From: Microglena sp. YARC
Lineage: Eukaryota > Chlorophyta > Chlorophyceae > Chlamydomonadales > Chlamydomonadaceae
Assembly (NCBI GenBank): GCA_022414725.1
Contig: CM039462.1
Span: forward strand, 75,229,304 to 75,293,303
DNA length: 64,000 bases
Direction: 5' to 3'
This document shows, in pieces, positions 1 through 10,500 of this stretch. The position numbers were made by a program, and so were the translations under genes. The notes beneath the pieces were generated by a model. That model did not search any database. It saw only the letters and a program-made list of their open reading frames with translations, and was not told where the DNA came from. Position 1 is the first letter of the stretch. Every line of letters starts with the position of its first letter.

Positions 1-770
1 CCAACCCATTCATCCCCACCCCACCCCCCTTCACACACACACACTCACGCACTCTCACACACACACACTCATGCACCACACACATGCGGACAACAGAACT
101 GTATGCGATACACTTTTCCATGCACCGCTGCTGCAGTGCTACGGTGCATTCAACAGTCTGCTGTACACTCCTGCCTTGCTGCGTCGACAAGATGCTGGCA
201 AAAATCCCATTTCAACGATGTGCTCAATGGTAGAGCTCAATAAAACCAGAGGGTTCTGGGTTCCAATCCCTACCGATGCGCTTTAGTGTTGCGGTCGCTG
301 TCAACCACCATGGTAGCACTGTCCAGGTAAAGTATCTGACTGTTTTTTACCGCTGGAACACAGGGCTCCCTTAATACCACGCCCACCAGGCTTAATCATT
401 ATCCTGCCTTGTAACCCCACACACCACATACCAGTCGTCCACTCCGACAAACCACTCATGGAATTATGATATTGTCACCATTCCTTTCATCCCCACCCCA
501 CCCCCCTTCACCCTCACACACACTCATGCAACCTCAAACACACACAGTCATGCACCACACATATGCAGACAGAACAGAACGGCATGCAAAATACTCATGC
601 ACCCTCACACTCACGCACTCATGTACCCTCACACACACACTCATGTACCACACATATGCAGACAACATAACGGCATGCAAAATACTCATGCACCCGCACA
701 CTCACACACTCATGCACCACACAAATGCAGACAACAGAGCCACATGCAATACACTCGTCCACTCACCGCT
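1..770. repeat. CA-rich tandem repeat block containing one SINE
   Basis: Segments at about 30-130, 480-640 and 590-770 repeat a unit of CACACA runs, CTCATGCACCACACA, ATGCAGACAACA and a CGCTGCTGCAGTGCTACGG end. The block leads directly into the FERM-fragment array. Several frames are open here only because of low complexity. Confidence 0.7.
203..401 (+). mobile_element. tRNA-derived SINE, head type B
   Basis: The element has an A-box-like GTGCTCAATGGTAGAGC and a B-box-like GGTTCCAATCC, followed by the shared body (GTCGCTGTCAACC.CCATGGTAG) and the tail ACCAGGC.TAATCATTA seen in all full-length copies of this window. It is diverged: the B box has a substitution, and the body has CACCATGG where other copies have CGCCATGG. 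Confidence 0.75.
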
Positions 771-776
771 GCTGCA

Positions 777-1387
777 GTGCTACGGCGACTCCACCTTCTT
801 TGCTGTCAAGAGGATTGAGCCCCAAGCCCATCTAGACACACACACTAAATTTGCCCCCACCCCCACCTCCCACACAATTCTTGCACACCCTCAGGTCCTT
901 GCCCTACGGCAACTCCATCTTCTTTGCTGTCAAGAGGATTGAGCCCCCACCACCACCACCACCACCACGCACACAAACTAAATTTGCCCCTATCCCCACC
1001 CCCCACACAATTATTGCGCGCCCTCAGGTCCTTGCCCTACGGCAACTCCATCTTCTTATGCAATCATCCGCTCGTTGGTTTGTAAACCCCCTCTAGGCCC
1101 AGCGCGCAGATTTCCGTTTTCAGTTGCGTCAAAAGCGCAACCCAAAAGGAGGCTGTTGCGTCAAAAGCGCAACCCAAAATGACAAAATGTAATACTCTGC
1201 ACACACCCGTCCACTCACCCCTGTTGCAGGGCTACAGCAACTCCATCTTCTCTGCTGTCAAGAGGATTGAGTTCCCCCCCCCCCCCACCACCACCACACA
1301 CACACACACTAAATTTGACCCCACCCACACACCCCACACAATTCTTGCGCACCCTCAGGTCATTCCTTCGGCAACTCCATATTCTTA
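777..1387 (+). pseudogene. Five tandem partial copies of a FERM-type exon (KCBP/MyTH4-FERM-like)
   Basis: Copies lie at about 777-820, 894-943, 1026-1058, 1229-1271 and 1358-1387, spaced 117-132 bp within pairs. The best copy, right after a CTCAG acceptor-like site, reads SLPYGNSIFFAVKRIE. This closely recalls the start of the third FERM lobe in the plant kinesin-like calmodulin-binding protein KCBP and in other MyTH4-FERM proteins. Each copy runs into C-rich or CA-rich simple sequence instead of continuing the domain, and two are cut within the phrase. They are probably duplicated exon starts in an intron, or decayed fragments, rather than a working exon. The complete exon is not in view. 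Confidence 0.5.
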
Positions 1388-1399
1388 CACACCCGTCCA

Positions 1400-2800
1400 C
1401 TCACCGCTGTTGCAGGGCTTGCAGCTGCTTTCTTCCTCTTTACTCCAAGGACTATGGTGGTCAAGGTGGACTTCCACACCAGTGTGTCTACAAAAGCAGA
1501 AGACAGTGGTGGTGCTTCCGTGAATTCACTGTGTCTGTGCAGCTGTGCGGGCGTGTGATAGCATTGGTAGGATGGAATAGTGCGTGAAGAAATCAAGAAA
1601 CATCGGAACACAAGAGGTACAGGTTCAGGGTTCTGTATTGGCAGCTTGCAGCTTGCATACCAAGGATAATGTTTCTTTGCAATTAAAGATATCTATAATA
1701 AATTATAAATTCGCAAGCGACGCTAAAAATTGGCGGATAGTGTTTGCGACGGGGCGACACTGAAGCTGTGTTGATGGCTAGGCCCTGCCTTCGGAAATTG
1801 CTTAGGCTGAGGTCTAGGCCATAACGGCAGAGGTTGCACTAAGAGAGGAGACAGGTGTGATGAGGGTAGTTATTGTGTTTGTGTGTGTACGTATGTGCGC
1901 GTGTGTGTGTGTGTGTACATGCTTGGACAAACAGACGTGTGTAAAATAAAATTCATGTTTTCTTCAAGACCCCCCCCCCCCCCCCCCCCCCCCCAATGCT
2001 GACACCACAGTTGATCATATCACATTTTGCATGATGTGACATGATCAAGCAGACCATTATCATATTTTCTTATGATGCGCAAGGAATGTGTATTGATGAT
2101 AACATAAAAGTGAGTATGGTATGGATTTTAGGTTTACCGGGCTAAGTTGTAGTACTAGACTAGTGTTGACTGTTCTGTACAATTAGAGGCTTGGCAAAGT
2201 TGTCACAAACCAGTGTAACTTATGGCATCCATGTGCGAAATGCATGTTTTCTAAGCCCCCCCCCCCAGCCCCCCCCCAAAAAAACAAATCCCCAGACCCC
2301 CCTTCAAGGTAGCGGCGCTTGGCGCTCTACAAACGGTCCTACCGCACTGTCCCAGGAAGAGTCTGTGGTCGCCACTTGTGGCTACCAAATTGGCCTGAAA
2401 AATTATGGAAAAACCTCTGGGAGACATGTGGCAACGGATACAGGATGTTTCTTAATTTACACAAGAGGTACGTGTTCGGGGCTATGCAGTGGTAGCTTGC
2501 ACAGGGCTTTTTTTCAAATCTGAAAGTGGGTTTTTTCTAGCTTTACAGGACTCCTCCAGGGACAGCGTTGTAGAGCTTTTTATAGCTTTTATAGCTTTTT
2601 AGGGCCATTCAGAGCAAAACAAAAACTTGTGTTAACATTTTATAGCGATAATTTTGCCAAAACGAGGTCAAAACTAGTAATCGCTATACATAGCGGGGGG
2701 GGAAACCCTGAGCTTGCAGCATACAAAGGTGAATGCTTCTTTGCAAGTTAAGATATCTTTAAAATTTGATAAACATTTAAAATTAAGTTAAAATTTAAAA
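1400..2800. other. Gene-free stretch; poly(C) and minor repeat pieces
   Basis: I see no supported gene. About 1700-1800 carries part of the repeat with the words CGCAAGCGACGC and AAAATTGGCGGA. There is a GT tract at 1888-1916, a C run of about 26 at 1969-1994, shorter C runs near 2260-2280, and AT-rich sequence to 2830. Confidence 0.5.
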
Positions 2801-2829
2801 AGGCACTTTTTAAATTTTAAAGTGTCAAT

Positions 2830-3030
2830 TTAAAGAGCATGGCAAAGGACAGGCGAGGGGACAAGCGCAAGCGGGAAGGGGTTGGGGTTCCGTGTGTGTG
2901 TTTAGGGGGGGGGGGGGGGGGGGCTGGGGGGAGGAGGGGGGGCTTGATGTCAGCCAACAGGGAGCGGGTTGGATGTGGGGTGTGGGGTAGGTGTGTTGGG
3001 TGTGTTGGGGTGGGGGGGGGGGGGGATTGA
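2830..3030. repeat. G-rich low-complexity tract
   Basis: Several long G runs (about 2906-2923 and 3011-3026) are joined by GGGGTGTG-type sequence. It abuts the putative exon at 3039. Long Pro/His open frames on the minus strand are composition artefacts. Confidence 0.7.
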
Positions 3031-3038
3031 ACACTCAC

Positions 3039-3118
3039 CCTCACTGTACGCCTCTGACACCAAATCAATTTCGGTGTCACCCTTGGCAGTAATTCGCAAT
3101 AGCGGGCACACCTCACAG
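3039..3118 (-). CDS. Putative isolated internal exon, unknown protein
   Basis: On the minus strand a TTGCAG acceptor precedes an open stretch encoding CEVCPLLRITAKGDTEIDLV and a few more residues, closed by a good donor AGG|GTGAGT. It is 80 bp long with one base of partial codon at each end. The composition is ordinary coding sequence, unlike the poly(G/C) DNA around it. No partner exon was identified; it could belong to a minus-strand gene that also uses the candidate exon at 8060-8293. The protein family is not recognised. Confidence 0.35.
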
Positions 3119-3359
3119 CTGCAAGAAGGCAACAGAAAAGTGAGAGTAGAAGTTACTGGTTGTAGTAGGCCAGGGACACATGATATGAAATCTCCTCCAC
3201 CCCGCAACTGTACCATCCCTCATCCCACGTCAACACCAAACATACCTAGACTACAAGTCCTATGCAGCGTCCCAAGCGATGCGGAAAATTGGCGGAGTGT
3301 GTTGGCTATGGAATGACAGGTGGCAACCATGGAGCTGACCGAAGCCAGTTAGTAATGAG

Positions 3360-4072
3360 TAGGGTTGGGAAGCAAACGTATATTTTTATTTTAAGCCGTA
3401 TAAACGTATAAACGTATGCATATAAACGTATAAAAACGTATATGAAAATTAGAAACTTCTTGAGAAAATACTTTTGCATGGGTTTAAAGGAATTGCCGTG
3501 CAGCTAATTTCATTGGGATCACATATCAACTCTCAGAAAAATAATCTGGCAAGTTTAGGTTTTCAAAATCTCAGAAAAGAAATCACGACCAGAAAGCGCG
3601 TCGACCAAGAAGCGCGGGGCCAATCTAAGGGAGCCATCAAATGCCAGTTGGTCTATTATATAACTGTATAAGTGTATAATAATATAAGGACATAACGGTA
3701 TTGCAATATTGTCCATGTTCACATTGCACTAGGCTTGCACCATCAATCCTTCAAGCCCACGTAGGAGCACAGCTTGTGGATTGGAGGGCTAGGTGGCACT
3801 CTGATATGTGTGCCATACTGGCTATCTAGATCAACCTTTAGTCAAAATGTTTATAAAATGGTGCATGTGAATGGTGAATTTGATTGCATACTGTGATAGA
3901 GGAGTTCAAAAGCTTTCCAATGAGCTATCTAAATCAAATATATAATGAAAACCAAGAAAGTGAAGTGCCTGGACGTGTGCTGTACTTCTCGAAGTACAGA
4001 CTATACGTTATGTATACGGTGTATTTAAACGTATAAACGTATATTAAACGTTTATATGTCGGCCCAACCCTA
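3360..4072. mobile_element. Non-autonomous hAT-like DNA transposon with 8 bp target duplication
   Basis: The element starts TAGGGTTGGG and ends CCCAACCCTA, a 10 bp perfect terminal inverted repeat. It is flanked by the identical 8 bp GTAATGAG (3352-3359 and 4073-4080). Subterminal TATAAACGTATAAACG repeats occur at both ends. TAGGG-type termini with 8 bp duplications are typical of hAT elements. The 713 bp interior has no convincing transposase. It sits inside another interspersed repeat (3260-3350 and 4081-4110), so it is a younger insertion. Confidence 0.88.
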
Positions 4073-4079
4073 GTAATGA

Positions 4080-4680
4080 GACAGTTGGCTGACATGTCAG
4101 GCTTCCTTTTTTTTAATGATAAGCCCCTCTGAACTTTTCCCCAGGAACGACAACCCCCTCCCAACCTGTAAGTCAACTCATCAGTCGCAGGGTGGAGGCA
4201 CGCTGGGGTTCGACCCAACCCAGCGTGCCTCCCAACCTGTAAGGTCGACCGACCCGACCCTTCGACCCTTTGTCAACCCAGCGTGCCTCACAATCTGCAA
4301 GTCAAATCATCCGTCGGCTGCAACGCTCGGTACACAGTGGTTGTTTTAAAACTTTCATAGCCTGTCATAGCTTTCTAGAGCCATTTAGGGCAAACAAACA
4401 GCTTTGTATTACATTTGTATAATTATCATATTGCCAAAAGGGGGTCAAAACTAGTCCCAACCTGTAAGTCAACTTATCAGTCGACTGCAACGCTCTGTAC
4501 ACAGTGGTTGTTGTATAGCTTTCATGGCCTGATATAGCTTTCTAGGGCAATTTAGGGCAAACAACTTTGTTTTACATTTTCATAGCGATAATTTTGCCAA
4601 AACGGGTCAAAACTAGTCTTAACCTGTAAGTCAACTCATCAGTCGGCTGCAACGCTCGGTACACAGTTGTTGAGTTGCGT
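4080..4680. repeat. Direct repeats with AACCTGTAAGTCAACTCATC
   Basis: The phrase AACCTGTAAGTCAACT.ATCAGTCG followed by GCAACGCTC.GTACACAGT recurs at about 4165, 4300, 4460 and 4622. In between are copies of a segment with ATAGCTTTC.TAG and ACATTT.CATAGCGATAATT (about 4345-4450 and 4515-4615). A related piece lies at 2570-2700. No gene is seen. Confidence 0.6.
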
Positions 4681-5720
4681 GCAAGCACAGCTCCAAGAAC
4701 ATTGACTGGGAAAGCGGGCAAGCACATAGCCTGCAGGGTGTGAGGGTGTGGTTGTGGTGAGGGTGTGGTGAGGGTGTGGTGAGGGTGTGGTGAGGTTGTG
4801 GTGTGGTGCGAGCAAGCACAGCTCCAAGCACATTGACTGGGAAAGCGGGTAAGCACATAGCCTGCGGGGTGTGAGGGTGTGGTGGTGGTGAGGGTGTGGT
4901 GGTGATGAGGGTGTGGTTGTGGTGAGGTTGTAGTGAGGGTGTGGTTGTGGTGAGGGTGTGGTGAGGGTGTGGTTGTGTTGCGAGCAAGCACAGCTCCAAG
5001 CACATTGACTGGGAAAGCGGGTAAGCATATAGCCTGCAGGGTGTGGGGGTGTGGGGGTGGTGCGGGTGTGGTGGTGGTTAGGGGGTGTGGTGGTGGTGAG
5101 GGTGTGGTGGTGGAGAGGGTGTGGTGAGGGTGTGGTGAGGGTGTGGTGGTGGTGAGGGTGTGGTGGTGGTGAGGGTGTGGTGGTGGTGAGGTGTGGTGAG
5201 GGTGTGGTTGTGGTGAGGGTGTGGTGGTGGTGAGGGTGTGGATGTGGGTGTGGGTGTGGGTGTGGGTGTGGGTGTGGTGAGGGTGTGGTGAGGGTGTGTG
5301 TGGTGGTGAGGTTTGTGGTGTGGTGAGGGGTGTGGTGAGGGTGTGGTGGTGGTGAGGGTGTGGTGGTGGTGCGGTTGTGGTGAGGGTGTGGTTGTGGTCA
5401 GGGTGCGGTGAGGGTGTGGTTGTGGTGAGGGTGTGGTGAGGGTGTGGTTGTGGTGAGGGTGTGGTGAGGGTGTGGTTGTGGTGAGGGTGTGGTTAGGGTG
5501 TGGTTGTGGTGAGGGTGTGGTGAGGGTGTGATTGTGGTGAGGGTGTGGTGAGGGTGTGGTTGTGGTGAGGGTGTGGTGAGGGTGTGGTGAGGGTGTGGTG
5601 AGGGTGTGGTTGTGGTGAGGGTGCGGTGAGGGTGGGGGTGTGTTGAGGGTGTGTTGAGGGTGTGGGTGTGGTGGGGGTGTGGTGAGGGTGTGGTGAGGGT
5701 GTGGTGAGGGTGTGGAAGTG
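4680..5720. repeat. G/T-rich minisatellite, about 1.05 kb
   Basis: From about 4738 the plus strand is almost only variations of GTGAGGGTGTGGT and GTGGTGAGG. At the left end three copies of a longer unit carry GCACAGCTCCAAG.ACATTGACTGGGAAAGCGGG (4685, 4816, 4990). Strand asymmetry is extreme (G and T on plus). Three long minus-strand open frames of Pro/His/Thr are artefacts of a unit lacking stops. Confidence 0.9.
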
Positions 5721-5858
5721 TTTAATTGGGAGCCAGTAGATCATTCAGCATGCCACAGACAAACACAGTCGTGTATATTAACTGAACAGGATCTGTTCTT
5801 CAGTTGTTATACACTTCCGTTTAAATTCAAAACAAACCCAGTTGTGTCATACATGGAT

Positions 5859-6043
5859 AGGGAACGGCATATCATATGATTTTTACCAAAGGCAAGTATG
5901 ATATCATTTGATATCATACAAATTACTTATATGATCATGTATATAAATGGTAACTTTAGCCTAGTCAGACTGCCGGCATCATACGATATCATATGATATC
6001 GTTCGATGACATGATTTCATATGATGCCATAATGCCGTTCCCT
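5859..6043. mobile_element. Palindromic MITE, ATATCAT family, TA target
   Basis: The termini GGGAACGGCAT and ATGCCGTTCCC are inverted repeats flanked by TA. The inside is made of ATGATATCATATGAT-type words plus AGACTGCCGGCATCA. Relatives lie at 15114, 44625 and 60356. A TA duplication and short size suggest a Tc1/mariner-type MITE. Confidence 0.8.
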
Positions 6044-6099
6044 ATAAATGGATGTATCCTGTCCCAAGAAGTGGGCAAGGTGTCTCATTGTGGTGAGTG

Positions 6100-6400
6100 A
6101 GCACACACAACATACAACAACTCACACACACACACACACACAACAAACAACACAAACTGCAACAAACCTCACAAACTGCAACAAACCACTCGTGCAGGCA
6201 GGTGGGTTCTGTTGTTGATACTGTTATACAAATGCTGTTCAATATGGTGTTTGCAAATGGCAACCAACCCTGTTGGCATTTGTTGAACAGTGGTGCAGTG
6301 TACTTGATTTCGAAGTAAGTCATGGGAACATGAAATCATGATTGGGGAAGGAGGTATTTGCGCTAATGCACTTGTCTTCGCACACTAGAGAACATCTTGT
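6100..6400. other. Gene-free stretch with a CA tract
   Basis: A (CA)n tract at 6120-6142 is followed by short AACAAACC.CACAAACTGC direct repeats to about 6190. The rest is ordinary sequence without a supported gene. Confidence 0.5.
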
Positions 6401-6600
6401 AGCTTCTCTTTCCAGGGCTACGAGCAGCAGCTTCTAGGCAGCTCCCTGGGCTCTCTCTTCATCCAAACCTAAGTCAACCTAGTGGCTCGGCAAGCTGATA
6501 TCGTAACCTTTCTAGTGCTCCTGAAATCTTTGGGCTCGGCCCAGTGGCAGTCTTGGGGGATGCCTAGAAGCTGCTGCTGGTAGCGGAAAAGAAAAGCCCT
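6398..6600. mobile_element. Inverted-repeat MITE, AGCAGCTTCTAGGCAGCT family
   Basis: The left arm contains GCAGCAGCTTCTAGGCAGCT and the right arm ATGCCTAGAAGCTGCTGCTG followed by GCGGAAAAGAAA. It is one of at least six copies of about 190-200 bp in this window (also 26297, 31188, 33940, 34948, 46513). No coding capacity. Confidence 0.85.
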
Positions 6601-6644
6601 GCAGCTGTGCTGTCAGCTTGCTACTCCTATCATTTAGACAAGTT

Positions 6645-6842
6645 CTATGCAGCGTCGCAAGCGACGCTAAAAATTGGCGGAGGGTATTCGCAACGGAGCG
6701 ACAGGTGGCAACGGTAGCGAGTTGGTTACGTGACCGTTGGCTGACGTGTCAGGCTTCGTCTCGGTCAGACGGTTGGTCGCACAGACGGACAAATGGGTAA
6801 CCCTGGGGGCTCCCACCCCCTTGAAGGGGAAGCTCCACCAAA
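6645..6842. repeat. Interspersed repeat with GCGTCGCAAGCGACGC palindrome
   Basis: It begins with GCAGCGTCGCAAGCGACGC and AAAAATTGGCGGA, continues with GGAGCGACAGGTGGCAAC and TGGCTGACGTGTCAGGCTTC, and ends in CTGGGGGCTCC and AGCTCCACCAAAA. Other copies, often partial, lie at 3260, 35545, 53495, 57258 and 58050. No protein is evident. Confidence 0.8.
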
Positions 6843-7433
6843 AACTCACTTGGATGCAGAGGCGAAAGGACTCCACGATGGGGTACATTAGAGGCACCTG
6901 CGGAAAGCATCGATACTTAGGGTTGGCTGTGTAGGAATTGTTGACAAGAGAGTCAGGAGGCCAGAGTATGAGACCTTTGGAAGATAAGCAATTGGAAGAG
7001 GACGGAAGGACATACAGGCAGTCTACAGCTAAACACTGACAGGAATGCTTTGGGTGGCATGATTAAGCTTGCGTGGTTTGGAGGTAAGGATCAATTTTGA
7101 ATGGGTCAGATGTTTGGATGGCGGGATTGGGATACTCTTTTGAAGGTTAGGGGAAATGGTAGATGTCGTGAGGTCTGGGAGGACTAGCGAGAGGGCTCAA
7201 TGTCTATGAAGATGTTTCTCAGCTGAGATCTTGGCATGTGAGGCGGAGACAAATACAATTTGAGACACAGTACGTTTAGGTGTAAGGTTGTGTTCAACTT
7301 CCTCTCACAACTATATGTATGCAACTACATGTATGCAGATGCTGCAAATTAGCATACGCAGCCATACACACCATATTTTGGCCCCCACACTAATCAAACC
7401 AATCAAGTTCTGGTTGAATGCTTCCCAGATATC

Positions 7434-7633
7434 CCCGTTCAACAAATGGCTCAATGGCTGAGCTCCTTGAACGACAAAGGTGCCGGGTTCGAATCCCCAC
7501 GGGTGCACCTTAGTGTTCGCGGTCGCTGTCAACCGCCATGGTAGCTTTGTCCAGTTAAAGTAGCAGCCCGTTCCCAACCGCCGTAAGACGGGGCTCCCTT
7601 AATACCATGCCCCCCCAAGCGTTATCATTACTT
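7434..7633 (+). mobile_element. tRNA-derived SINE, head type B, with target duplication
   Basis: The head has TGGCTCAATGGCTGAGC (A box) and GGGTTCGAATCCCC (B box), then the shared body and the tail GCGTTATCATTACTT. It is flanked by an imperfect duplication of about 17 bp (7419-7435, TGCTTCCCAGATATCCC; 7634-7650, TGCTTCCTAGATACCCA), which indicates LINE-mediated retroposition. Confidence 0.88.
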
Positions 7634-7649
7634 TGCTTCCTAGATACCC

Positions 7650-8040
7650 ACCTCGCTGCTGGAGCCCATTCCTGTTAAAGTTTTGAAGGATGCCAAGCGT
7701 TTGGCGTTAAAGCGAACAGGCTTGGAGATGCTGACCTGTGTTGAGTCCAGGCGGACGGCAAAACAGACTGCGTCAGCATATGGTTCAGACCAGAGGGAGA
7801 AAGAGGGCAGGAGGGGGGATGGTCCATATTTTGTTACCGCCCTCAATGTACAAGAGATTCGACGGTTACACCAGTCACACTGGGTGAGGAGCCATTTAGC
7901 CCTAAAGCGTCAACCTAAGCATTTGTCTGAAGCCAGTATTAGGCTTAATGCTTGTTGTGCCAAGTGAGGAGACAAGGCGGGTGTAAGAAGTGTATGTGCA
8001 GGTCAGATGGTGGAGGTTCGTGGGATGGGCTGAGAGGGAG
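7650..8040. other. Unassigned region with a 94-codon plus-strand open frame
   Basis: The plus strand is open from 7683 to 7967 and the minus strand partly so. The plus frame is basic (MKDAKRLALKRTGLEML...) without recognisable domains or clear splice sites. It could be a decayed coding piece or chance. Confidence 0.25.
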
Positions 8041-8059
8041 GCTATGTCTAGGCAAATAC

Positions 8060-8293
8060 CTGGATTGGTCCAATCTTTTTCTTGATATTGGCTGGTGGCT
8101 TTCTGGTCTTCCCAACACAGGAGATAATCATCTGTGTGTACAGCCAAACTAAGGAGGGCATTCCACTCAACTCCAGAACCGAATTCTGGGTCTTCACCAC
8201 CCAAGCCACAATCAGGAGGCCAAGTAGCCAGAGGAAACAAAGAACCACAAGCATGACGTCGGGGAGCAAACAACTGGGAGTATCTTGAAATAC
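8060..8293 (-). CDS. Putative exon with a transmembrane helix
   Basis: Minus strand. A long C-rich tract followed by CTCAG makes a strong acceptor at 8294. The next 78 codons are open and end at CAG|GTATTT; if that donor is not used the frame stops at TAG, 8048-8050. The peptide contains one strongly hydrophobic segment (VMLVVLCFLWLLGLLIVAWV) followed by a Lys-rich end (GKTRKPPANIKKKIG), as in a single-pass membrane protein with a cytosolic basic tail. No homologue is recognised and no partner exon is certain. Confidence 0.35.
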
Positions 8294-8309
8294 CTGAGGT
8301 TGGGGGGGT

Positions 8310-8450
8310 AAGGGGGAGGTAAGGGGTGGAGAGGGGGGGGGGGGGGGGGGGGGAGGGGCTGGCAGAAGGGCAGCTGATGGGGGACTGGAAAGGGGCAAGG
8401 GGGGACGAGGTAAGGAAGGGAAGGGGGAAGGAAGAAGGGGGCGGCACCAA
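8310..8450. repeat. Purine (G/A)-rich tract
   Basis: The plus strand is nearly all G and A, including a G run near 8334-8353. On the minus strand it gives the pyrimidine tract that would serve the acceptor of the exon at 8293. Confidence 0.7.
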
Positions 8451-8979
8451 GTGGCAGCTAGAGGCTCTGTACAGCCCTTTAATGAACTCGTGCACATCAG
8501 GGTTCTAAGCAGCAGCTCGGGAGGCAGGTCCTATTATTTGTTGTGTTGAACAGTCGCGTCGACAATGGTTGGGATAGTACAGGCAGCGATCGTGCTGTCG
8601 TCCAAGACTAACTAGGAGAGAAAGGATATAGAAAGGGCGTTCGTCGGGAGGGTAGACGGGCAGCAGGACGAGCAGCTGCTTGCATGCAATCCACTACAGA
8701 TCTCGGGATAGCACAAATGGCACTTACAGATGGAGGGCGGTCGATTGCGAGAAAGGAAATTGGACTGTCAGTGCTGCTTTTGTAGCGTAATGAACTCTAG
8801 GCTATCAAATCGCTATCCGTCAGTTTCGCAACAAGGGCTCGTCCAAGGTTCGTGCGCCTCGTTCGTGCTGTGGTCTATGTCGGATCGCCCTCTGTCGTCG
8901 GATTCGGTAGGCGGTAGATCCAGGCGGTAGATCCGAATTGACAGCTGCAGTACATCCCGCAATACGATGCAGTACACCT

Positions 8980-9240
8980 AGTACTTTTTCCCCTTACCAG
9001 TTCCTAGCAGCTTCCCTGCACCTTCCAGTAGTGTTCCCTGCAACCTGCTTGCAAACCTGAGCAATAGACCCAGCAGCTTCCCTGCACCTTCTACTAGAAA
9101 TCCCTGCAACTCCCCCGCAGCCCCTAGCAGTATGCCCAGCAGCTTCCCTATAGCTCCCAAAAGACCTGCATGAAGCTTTCCCAACAGCTTCCCTGCAGCC
9201 CCTAGCACTGAGAATCCTACTGCTCCCAGGAGCCTCCTTC
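8980..9240. repeat. Degenerate tandem repeat, CAGCTTCCCTGCACC type
   Basis: Degenerate copies of CAGCTTCCCTGCA.CC and CCTAGCAG repeat with gaps of about 20-40 bp. The minus-strand frame gives a Leu/Gly/Lys pattern (AGKLLGKLHAGLLGAIGKLL). It is open for 76 codons only because the unit lacks stops. Confidence 0.55.
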
Positions 9241-10100
9241 TGAAGCCCCTCCTTTAATACATCTATAGCTAACCATAGTTGAAGTTTCTCCTAGACTTGT
9301 CAAAAGTCTCCCCTCAGACACTGCTACAAGTAATTGAATCTGCACTCCCTCTGCAGTCTCACCATAGACATATATCCTAAAGTTACCCATTGCCCTTGAG
9401 AACCTGCAGGCGCCCCCTTTCCTCCTGAACCATGATCTGAATAATTAATTATCTAGATCCTTGACTCAAGCAGATTACATCTTTGACACTAGTATCTTTT
9501 CTTTATTTTTCATCCCTTTTTCCTTATGCCCCTCAGGTAACTCCAGGAATTCTTGATCCCAAGAATACCTTGAGTTTGGGGGTATGTTATAGACGACTTT
9601 CATGTCTCTATCTGAGTTGGCAAAGGGCGGACCGGTTACTACCCGGTCCCGTGTTTCCCGCCGACAGCAGTACTGTGCACTACAGACTGCCTTACTGCCT
9701 TAGTATATATCGCCTTCGTGCGACTTACTCGCTCTCTTCTATAACTGTAAACTATTGAGACTTGCAGACTCAGATTATCACATGTATAGCTCCCAGATGC
9801 ATTTATGTAAGAGTGTACTCTTGCGGCGTTGACTCCAGGAGAACTACACGATCTGTTCCTTATTTGTGTTCACATTCCATCGGTCTTCTGGTCTCATCAC
9901 ATGCTCCCGTCGCTTCATTGATAGTACCCTGACTACCTGGTGTTTCTAACGTCCCAATGACTAAACGCCCTTACCTGCCCAAGCAACTCATATTCATTAA
10001 ATTCATGCATTCACATAGATATAATAATGCCATGTAAATACAAATAATAGAATACAATCGAATCAGTCGGAAAGCTACAACGGTGAGGTCGAGAAGACGC
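9240..10100. other. Gene-free stretch
   Basis: The sequence is ordinary and AT-moderate without supported exons, tandem repeats or RNA genes. Confidence 0.4.
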
Positions 10101-10125
10101 GAATTCGTGTATGGCGTCGATTATC

Positions 10126-10262
10126 ACCCAGTTTCCTGGGGTTCAATGTTGTCAGGAACTGCTAGGGTACGGGAGTTCTGGGGACATCTGATCAGATGCC
10201 CTCAGAACTCCCGTAGACTAGCAGTTCCTGACAACATTGAACCCCAGGAAACTGGGAGATAA
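10126..10262. repeat. Long inverted repeat made from LINE sequence
   Basis: The left arm (about 10126-10184) and right arm (about 10198-10257) are near-perfect complements. They share TTCCTGGGGTTCAATGTTGT / ACAACATTGAACCCCAGGAA with almost no loop. The right arm runs into the LINE coding remnant, so the left arm looks like an inverted partial duplication of LINE sequence. Confidence 0.88.
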
Positions 10263-10500
10263 TCGAGTCAGTATTAAACCTATTACGTATTTATGGGATT
10301 TGAATGGTGTCAGATCAGAGGATAGAAGCCATAGTTCCGCATACACTGACTTATTAAATAATAGAGATGATATTAAATGCATAACAAGACTACGTCTTCG
10401 AGCTCACAATTTGAATGTTGAATCAGATAGGAGTACCTCTCGTTTTGGCAGAATTTGCAGGTGCTGTGATTTAGTGCCATAGTGGATTTATCCCAATTGG
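10200..10500 (+). mobile_element. 3' remnant of a non-LTR retrotransposon (LINE) ORF
   Basis: The plus frame from 10237 to 10482 reads LGDNRVSIKPI... and ends with RLRLRAHNLNVESDRSTSRF and GRICRCC. This basic, cysteine-ended tail is typical of the very C-terminus of LINE reverse transcriptase proteins. A homologous piece lies on the other strand at 21216-21490 with the same phrases (LRAHNFNVESERSTSR). No reverse transcriptase core is present here. Confidence 0.65.

Noticed and set aside
4572..5744. Pro/His/Thr-rich minus-strand ORFs of up to 143 codons
   Set aside because: All three frames are open over a G/T-rich minisatellite, so they are artefacts of composition.
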